A stretch of DNA of 64,000 nt from Microcaldota archaeon (lineage in GTDB: Archaea; Micrarchaeota; Micrarchaeia; Micrarchaeales; Micrarchaeaceae), in contig JAJYXL010000018.1 of the NCBI GenBank assembly GCA_021801785.1, forward strand, positions 21,737 to 85,736. Direction: 5' to 3'. The notes below the pieces were generated by a model that saw nothing but the letters and a program-made list of their open reading frames with translations, was not told the DNA's origin and did not search any database. The first letter of the stretch is position 1. Each line of letters begins with the position of its first letter. This document shows, piece by piece, positions 59,270 to 64,000 of the stretch. The translations under genes were made by a program, and so were the position numbers.

Positions 59270-61074
59270 TGATCTACGGCGGATATCTCGAGTACCTTAT
59301 GAGCCTCGGTCTCATATCCTCATTCATAATGATGTTCATATTCCTGTTCAGGTCGCGCAGATCGTTCGACAGGGAATTTAAGCGTATCGGACTTAACAGG
59401 AGGTATCTGATATTCGCACTGCTTGTAGTCGTGCTATTTGTAGCGTTCGAAGTAGCAGTGGTAAAACCCACACAGCAGCTATTCTTCGACGATGCGATAT
59501 ACCAGGGCATGGCGCTGGATCTAATACATACCGGACAGGCGTGGATGTGCAACTACGGGACCCCAACATACTGCATAGCGGGCCAGATCTTCCACGAGCC
59601 TATAGGCGAGGCATTCAATATTGCTATAGCCTTCCTGCTTTTTGGCGTGAGCAGGAGCTCAGCATATATCGCCAACATCGTACTGACTGCGATAGCTGTC
59701 GGGCTCACGTTCTTTCTCACGCTCCTGCTGTTTGAGGACAGGAGGATCGCGCTGCTCTCAGAGCTCATGATGACCGTATCGCCAATAATTCTCTTATGGG
59801 CAGCTCCGACAACGTCAGATATACCAATGCTCACATACTCATTGCTCGCGATTATAGGGATGCTAATATTCCTCAAAAGAAGGAATATCTATACTCTGGG
59901 CTTTGCACTTCTAAGCTTCTCTCTCCTCTCGTATATGAAGGTCGATGCGATCGCCTTTGCGCCTCTAATACTCATCATGTACATCATCCTGGACAAGCGC
60001 GGGGTGAGGAGGGCGGTCCGCTCAAACATATCGCTGATAAAGAGGAACATAATGAATACAAATATGCTCATAGTAATACTCATATTCGTGCTCGTCATCT
60101 CGCCGAACGCGGTATTCGTATTCAGGGAGGTGAGCAACAGCAATTTCGGGGCGGCAGGAACAAACGTGCAGCTTACCTGCGCTAGCGGATTCCAATCCCT
60201 CACAGCGCAGAGCAAGTTCGGAATAGGGTATTTCGAGGCAAACCTGTGCGATAACGTGATATTCTGGTTCGATCGCTTAGCCCCCGCGCAGGTGGTGCAG
60301 CCAGTTGTATTCACACTCATTGCGATATTCGGCGCGGCGATCGCACTATACTACAAGCGATATAGGAAGGCGGCAATCTCCCTTATTATATGGTTCGTAC
60401 TCTTCTTTGTCCTCTACACATCATTCTATGCTGGAGGTGTGAATTACGGGGTCGATTGGAGATTCATGCTAAGCCTGATAACTCCGGTAGCAATCTTCGG
60501 CGGCGTATTCCTTAATGAGATTCTCGCATTCGCAGAGCGGCTTGCCGGACGGTCCAGCCAGCCGAGGCAGAAGAGAGGCGCAAAGCGCAGGCGCGGCAAG
60601 CGTGCCAAATATATCTTCAGGAAGAGACTGCTTACCGCTCTCGGCATTCTTATAATCATACTCATAATAGCCTTCCCGGCGTACGGGTTTATACCGATAA
60701 TAAGCATGCAACCCAGGGATATCCAGCAGGCTGCGAGTGCGCGCTTCTACGAGAATTTTGTCTACAATTCGAGTTATAAGATACCGAGCAACTGCCTGGT
60801 CTTCTCTTTCGACCCTATGTTATTCAATCTGAATAATAGGAGCGCGGTAGATATCCAAAACTTCGGAGCAGCAAATCTCACCAAGAACTTCAGCGGTTAC
60901 GGCTGCTATGTCATAGATGTGGGGTACTGGTGCGGTACGCCTAGCGGGAGCATATGTGCGAGCATAATGAACAGCACCACAACCGAGCCCATAGCCACAG
61001 CGAAGTACTTCAGGAGGAATAGCAACTTCAACTTCACGTTCGGCTTCTATAAGGTTATCAATGCGAGTAGCTGA
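59269..61074 (+). CDS. GT-C glycosyltransferase (PMT/GT39-like) membrane protein
   Basis: 601 residues with ~11 helices. The first outer loop holds the acidic pair QLFFDDAIYQGMALDL, the DD/DE metal site of GT-C lipid-phosphate-sugar-dependent transferases. After the membrane part comes a basic cytoplasmic loop (KRGAKRRRGKRAK), one more helix and an outer C-terminal domain with Cys and sequons. It probably glycosylates proteins or glycolipids. ATG overlaps the carbamoyltransferase TGA (TGATG). Confidence 0.8.
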   Translation: MIYGGYLEYLMSLGLISSFIMMFIFLFRSRRSFDREFKRIGLNRRYLIFALLVVVLFVAFEVAVVKPTQQLFFDDAIYQGMALDLIHTGQAWMCNYGTPTYCIAGQIFHEPIGEAFNIAIAFLLFGVSRSSAYIANIVLTAIAVGLTFFLTLLLFEDRRIALLSELMMTVSPIILLWAAPTTSDIPMLTYSLLAIIGMLIFLKRRNIYTLGFALLSFSLLSYMKVDAIAFAPLILIMYIILDKRGVRRAVRSNISLIKRNIMNTNMLIVILIFVLVISPNAVFVFREVSNSNFGAAGTNVQLTCASGFQSLTAQSKFGIGYFEANLCDNVIFWFDRLAPAQVVQPVVFTLIAIFGAAIALYYKRYRKAAISLIIWFVLFFVLYTSFYAGGVNYGVDWRFMLSLITPVAIFGGVFLNEILAFAERLAGRSSQPRQKRGAKRRRGKRAKYIFRKRLLTALGILIIILIIAFPAYGFIPIISMQPRDIQQAASARFYENFVYNSSYKIPSNCLVFSFDPMLFNLNNRSAVDIQNFGAANLTKNFSGYGCYVIDVGYWCGTPSGSICASIMNSTTTEPIATAKYFRRNSNFNFTFGFYKVINASS

Positions 61075-61102
61075 CCAGCCATCAAGAGAGACTGGGTATA
61101 CA

Positions 61103-61555
61103 TCAGTGGTGGTGCTGGTGGCCAGCCATCTCATCCGCTCTGGATGCCTCGTCAAGCGCGGATGCCGTCTCGATTATCATGCGCTCCAGCTCCTCCTTGC
61201 TCTTGGTAAGCCTCCCTATCAGCTCATTCTGCGACTTTATCGAACGGTCTGTGAACGCGCTCGCATCCGATACATCTTTCTCGACAAAGAATCCGCCTCC
61301 AACACCTATCACAAATCTATCCGCATCTACCATCTTGGCATTCAGGTAAGCCCCAGATCCTATCGGGGTAAGTATATTCCTGTTAGATATCTTAGACGCA
61401 TTCGATATCGACTCCTTAGTCTCATTAAGCTCGCTCAGGTAGTTGTATGCCTCCTCAAGGCTCCTCTCTATCGCGATGTACCTGCTCTGGTAGTACTCCT
61501 GCGCATACTGGAGCGAGGCTATATCGCTGTCCTGCCTACCCTTCTGCTCTGCCAT
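61103..61555 (-). CDS. pfdA: Prefoldin subunit alpha
   Basis: Jellyfish-shaped chaperone subunit passing unfolded proteins to the thermosome. N-terminal coiled coil (residues ~10-55), the hairpin LTPIGSGAYLNAKMVD..RFVIGVGGGFFVEKDV characteristic of prefoldin alpha, and a C-terminal coiled coil. It ends in GHQHHH, a His-rich tail that might bind metal. Last gene of the translation operon; its start overlaps the L18a gene by 20 bp. Confidence 0.9.
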   Translation of the reverse strand: MAEQKGRQDSDIASLQYAQEYYQSRYIAIERSLEEAYNYLSELNETKESISNASKISNRNILTPIGSGAYLNAKMVDADRFVIGVGGGFFVEKDVSDASAFTDRSIKSQNELIGRLTKSKEELERMIIETASALDEASRADEMAGHQHHH

Positions 61556-61730
61556 CCTTCCCTACCTCTACCGAAGCTATCTCTATATTCCTCCTCTTGA
61601 GGGACTGCTGCGAGCCCAACCTGACTGTGGCCTTCTCTACCGCATGCTTCTCGCTCTCAGCATCTACCTCTATCTCGAAATCCCTGCCAGAATCCCCTCT
61701 CCTTATTCTGCCTCTAATTATGTATCGCAT
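61536..61730 (-). CDS. rpl18a: Ribosomal protein L18Ae (LX)
   Basis: 64 residues: MRYIIRGRIRR, FEIEVDAESEKHAVEKATVR, LGSQQSLKRRNIEIASVEV, which matches archaeal LX (eL20) in order and length; GS+HK.KR is GSQQSLKR here. It sits between eIF6 and prefoldin alpha, a very common archaeal order. Confidence 0.9.
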   Translation of the reverse strand: MRYIIRGRIRRGDSGRDFEIEVDAESEKHAVEKATVRLGSQQSLKRRNIEIASVEVGKDGRAEG

Positions 61731-61758
61731 CTCTTCACCTCTTTATCTCTATTATCCT

Positions 61759-62424
61759 CTATTCCAATGTCTCGGTAATGCGTGCCAGCTCATACCCCGT
61801 TGTGAGATCGCCAGCGATCACACCGTATGAGTTTGCCATTACGGATATACCTATGCTCAGCGAACCCGAATTCGCCGTGGTTCTCACCGTCTTTATACCG
61901 AGTATGCTCTCTATGTGCTCCTTCTCCTCATCGGATACGGTATTGTTCACTGCCATCCCTCTGTTTGTCAGTATATTGTTCGCTCCAACGGTCCTGAACT
62001 CACCTATCCTTATAGGCAGAACCTCAACTCCGAGTGCATCGCTTACCTGTTTTACTGCTACAGGAGTGTACTCATTGTTCACAAATGCTATCCTGTCATT
62101 CGCAAGTATATTATTGCCTATCGCGTTTAAATCGCTTTCTATTATGCCAACTCGTATATCGGGCAGCATGCTCCTCAGCGAGTCGACCTCGCTCTGGTGC
62201 ACCAGATTGGATAGGACGATCCCGTTCGAGTTCCCCCTACCGAATACCCCCAGCATATCTGAGTTAGCCAGCATAACGGTAATAGGATCCGTCCTCAACG
62301 TCCCCCTAATTATATTTGCGAGAGAGCCGCCAGTCCCGTGCGGTATCAATGAGTATCTATCCGTAGTAATGCAGAAAGCTCCGACGAAGTCACTTCCCAA
62401 CACTCTGTGCTTTGCTACCTCCAT
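61759..62424 (-). CDS. eif6: Translation initiation factor 6 (aIF6)
   Basis: Ribosome anti-association factor binding the large subunit. Pentein fold with five repeats (visible: IGNNILANDRIAFVNNEYT, VGANNILTNRGMAVNNT, NSYGVIAGDLTTGYEL). Its 221 residues are normal. The start overlaps the L31e end by 35 bp, which is explained by L31e's extended tail. Confidence 0.93.
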   Translation of the reverse strand: MEVAKHRVLGSDFVGAFCITTDRYSLIPHGTGGSLANIIRGTLRTDPITVMLANSDMLGVFGRGNSNGIVLSNLVHQSEVDSLRSMLPDIRVGIIESDLNAIGNNILANDRIAFVNNEYTPVAVKQVSDALGVEVLPIRIGEFRTVGANNILTNRGMAVNNTVSDEEKEHIESILGIKTVRTTANSGSLSIGISVMANSYGVIAGDLTTGYELARITETLE

Positions 62425-62851
62425 CGGCTTCCTCTCCGTTCCTCTCTCCTACGCCTCTCTTGGTGGCCTTTGCCTCCCCTCTGGCTCCCTTTCCTGCCTC
62501 TGCCCTGCCCTTATCCGTACTCTTCTGCGCAGGTGCGGCTCTCTCCTTTTTGACAGCTCTGCCGGCCTTGGCCTCTGCCGGCTTCGTTGCGCCGAAACGC
62601 GAGACCCTGGCTACGCCATTATCGTCGATATTGACGTTAGTCTTTATAGGCACCATCCTCTTCGAATACTCTCTTATTATCATCGAGTTAAGCTCGCCCT
62701 CTATCTTTACGTTCTTCAGATCCGTCTTGGTATAGTGGGCTATCCTCTCCCTGAGGTAACGTACAGCCTTCCTAGCGCGTTTCGGCCTCGGCTGGTTCAC
62801 CAGATACCTCCTTATATTTATCGTTATTGCACGTGTCTGCGCCATGATCAT
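62390..62851 (-). CDS. rpl31e: Ribosomal protein L31e with long Ala/Lys/Gly tail
   Basis: The first ~90 residues are L31e (RAITINIRRYLVNQPRPKRARKA, RYLRERIAHYTK, then ELNSMIIREYSKRMVPIKTNV). Unlike normal L31e it carries a ~60-residue tail of low complexity (Ala, Lys, Gly, Glu). ATG 62851 overlaps the L39e stop (ATGA); a second ATG two codons on (62845) is equally good. Confidence 0.88.
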   Translation of the reverse strand: MIMAQTRAITINIRRYLVNQPRPKRARKAVRYLRERIAHYTKTDLKNVKIEGELNSMIIREYSKRMVPIKTNVNIDDNGVARVSRFGATKPAEAKAGRAVKKERAAPAQKSTDKGRAEAGKGARGEAKATKRGVGERNGEEADGGSKAQSVGK

Positions 62852-63009
62852 TTCACCTTTATCTTGAGCTTATGCGTGCGCCAGTTCCTCTGGAATTTAT
62901 TGGACTGGAGCTTCCTGTGCGTCCTCAGCGAGGCTAGCAGCGGCATCCTCCTCGCTCTCTTGAGCCTCCTCCCAAGCATCCTCTTCCTAACTGCGCTCTT
63001 CTTTACCAT
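62848..63009 (-). CDS. rpl39e: Ribosomal protein L39e
   Basis: 53 residues, very basic: MVKKSAVRKRMLGRRLKRAR, MPLLASLRTHRKL, then FQRNWRTHKLKIKVK. The W-R-x-x-K-L end and length identify L39e, which lines the peptide exit tunnel; the usual NRRVPAWV is RRMPLLA here. Preceded by PDCD5 (4-bp gap) and overlapping L31e by 4 bp, the standard archaeal order. Confidence 0.85.
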   Translation of the reverse strand: MVKKSAVRKRMLGRRLKRARRMPLLASLRTHRKLQSNKFQRNWRTHKLKIKVK

Positions 63010-63013
63010 TCCA

Positions 63014-63328
63014 TCACTTCCTCTTAAACTCTATCTTAGTATCTCTCCTGTTTGTTATCCTGTCTATGAGGTCTATAAGCTGTGATTCATTTATCTTCCT
63101 TATCGATCTGTTGGACTGCGCCGCATTGACGAGCAGCTGTGCGACCTGCATGTACAGTTCTCTGTTTGATACCCGTACATTCATAAGCCTTTCGTAGGCT
63201 CTGGCGTCAAGGATCTGCTGCATATACATACGTATCTGCTGCTCCTGCTGCTGCGCCCTGTAGCGCTTCATCAGCTCCCTCTTCATCTCCTTCTGTTGCG
63301 CATCTTCGTTCTCATTCTCTTCAGGCAT
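63014..63328 (-). CDS. PDCD5-related DNA-binding protein
   Basis: 104 residues: an acidic/Gln-rich helical N-terminus, then MQQILDARAYERLMNVRVSNRELYMQVAQLL, the PDCD5 three-helix core, and a basic end. Archaeal members bind DNA in vitro, and their role is not settled. It lies in the S19e-L39e-L31e operon as in most archaea. Confidence 0.9.
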   Translation of the reverse strand: MPEENENEDAQQKEMKRELMKRYRAQQQEQQIRMYMQQILDARAYERLMNVRVSNRELYMQVAQLLVNAAQSNRSIRKINESQLIDLIDRITNRRDTKIEFKRK

Positions 63329-63337
63329 ACGAAGACC

Positions 63338-63760
63338 TTACCCGTTCTTTTCAGTAGCGTTTATCGCATTGCTTATCTTGTCAAGAAATGATCTACCATT
63401 AGGGGTGATAACCCTACCTCTCGACGTGCTCTTTATCAGGCCTGCCTTCTCGAGCTCCTGCAGAGCCGTCCTTATGGTGTTGCCGCCAGCTCTAACATGA
63501 TGCTTCCTGCTGCGCATATGGCTCTCCCGGTTACCGTACCTGGTGCGTAGCCTGGATGTGCCAACCGGCCCATTCACATAAACCTGCCTGAGTATCGATG
63601 CACCTCTCTTGAACCAGAAATCCGGATCCGATGGGGGCCTCTCCTTGCCTGGACCGGACTTTACATAATTCACAAATTCTGGACGCTTTATCATACCCTT
63701 CAGCGCATCAGCCACTCTCCTATTTAGCTCACTAGGGCTAACATCGTAAACATTTGACAT
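63338..63760 (-). CDS. rps19e: Ribosomal protein S19e
   Basis: 140 residues: VYDVSPSELNRRVADALKG, DPDFWFKRGASILRQVYVNGPVG, then RTALQELEKAGLIKSTSRGRVITPNG, the winged-helix core of S19e. I start at ATG 63760, six bases after the strong SD GGAGTGA; GTG 63769 lies inside that site. TATA-like tttataatc lies ~50 bp upstream. First gene of the translation operon. Confidence 0.93.
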   Translation of the reverse strand: MSNVYDVSPSELNRRVADALKGMIKRPEFVNYVKSGPGKERPPSDPDFWFKRGASILRQVYVNGPVGTSRLRTRYGNRESHMRSRKHHVRAGGNTIRTALQELEKAGLIKSTSRGRVITPNGRSFLDKISNAINATEKNG

Positions 63761-63857
63761 AAGATTCACTCCAAAAAGCGTTATAAGTATATAAGAGAAA
63801 GATTATAAATCCTTTTTGTGGACCCCACTCGTGACAGAGATCCTCGCAATATGTACC

Positions 63858-64000
63858 CTAACGACCAGAATATCTGCCTATCGACTCTTCTAGTATATCG
63901 AACCCCTTCTCTAGAGCATCATCGCTAATATTCAATGGCGGTATTATCCTTATCGTCGACTCTCCAGCCGGGAGAAGCAGCAGCCCTCTCTCGAATGCGT
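63858..64000 (-). CDS. C-terminal end of a class III (acetylornithine/GABA-type) aminotransferase
   Basis: The last ~46 codons: [30 protein letters not shown] then the final helix, which is the standard C-terminal end of fold-type I PLP aminotransferases of class III (iRi.PPL.i....l..g). The active-site Lys is outside the window, so the substrate is not known. Stop TAG at 63860-63858; the gene continues past base 64000. Confidence 0.75.
   Translation of the reverse strand, partial: AFERGLLLLPAGESTIRIIPPLNISDDALEKGFDILEESIGRYSGR

Noticed and set aside
61778..63085. 435-codon plus-strand ORF
   Set aside because: Runs antisense across eIF6, L31e and L39e, all of which are certain on the other strand.

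Overview
The window is chromosomal DNA of an archaeon. Ribosomal proteins L40e, L31e, L39e, L18a, S19e and S26e, together with eIF6, prefoldin alpha, PDCD5, archease, archaeal-type CCA-adding enzyme, Trm1, topoisomerase VI subunit B, Nop5 and HMG-CoA synthase, are all of archaeal type. TATA boxes lie about 25-50 bp before many starts, and class III signal peptides occur. Small gaps, frequent ATGA/TGATG overlaps, AUA/AGG-rich codons, many unknown lineage-specific proteins and two tRNAs with introns inside the T-loop point to a small-genome DPANN archaeon. An ARMAN-2-like Micrarchaeota member is my best guess (inference, about 50%). No rRNA, CRISPR array or replication origin was recognised.

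Layout. 0-11.6 kb: the end of an unknown gene, scpB-scpA, asnS, two HAD phosphatases, proline dehydrogenase with proS, tRNA-Gln, then a minus-strand run glyS, 8-oxoguanine glycosylase, translin-like protein, S26e and two unknown proteins. 11.7-23.3 kb: a Nop5 without its fibrillarin-binding domain, a winged-helix regulator with an operator-like site, a Nudix/uracil-DNA-glycosylase fusion, an archaeosortase-like membrane protein, archease, an intron-bearing tRNA-Cys, a CBS/HPF-like fusion, a pilin-like protein, HMG-CoA synthase, an unknown paralogue pair beside L40e, and a CDGSH protein. 23.4-27 kb: an accessory island. It holds a 58-residue Cys-ending peptide gene not previously called, a radical SAM/SPASM enzyme and a PEP-synthase-like phosphotransferase in one operon, next to a decayed IS605-type TnpB gene. 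27-41.4 kb: flippase, tRNA-Thr, a YunG/deoxyribosyltransferase-like fusion, MFS transporter, tRNA-Leu with T-loop intron, C39-like protein, superoxide dismutase, Trm1, AK6/Fap7, CCA enzyme, tRNA-Ala, KH protein and Top6B.

41.4-57.5 kb is a minus-strand cluster that reads as a type IV-secretion/Ced-like translocation machine. From promoter to end it encodes a VirB2-like two-helix pilin, a six-helix membrane protein, six tandem VirB6/TrbL-like polytopic paralogues sharing one signature, two two-helix proteins resembling VirB3 plus the VirB4 N-terminal region, a VirB4/HerA-type ATPase, a small protein homologous to that ATPase's own C-terminal domain, a Zn/two-helix protein, a coiled-coil winged-helix protein, a 48-residue peptide and an 810-residue ectodomain protein. 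Its direction (DNA import, DNA export or protein transfer) cannot be told from sequence.

57.5-64 kb: a NodU-type carbamoyltransferase with a GT-C glycosyltransferase, then a translation operon (S19e, PDCD5, L39e, L31e, eIF6, L18a, prefoldin alpha) and the end of a class III aminotransferase.

Coordinates and residue counts were read by eye. Family calls rest on remembered motifs, not searches.
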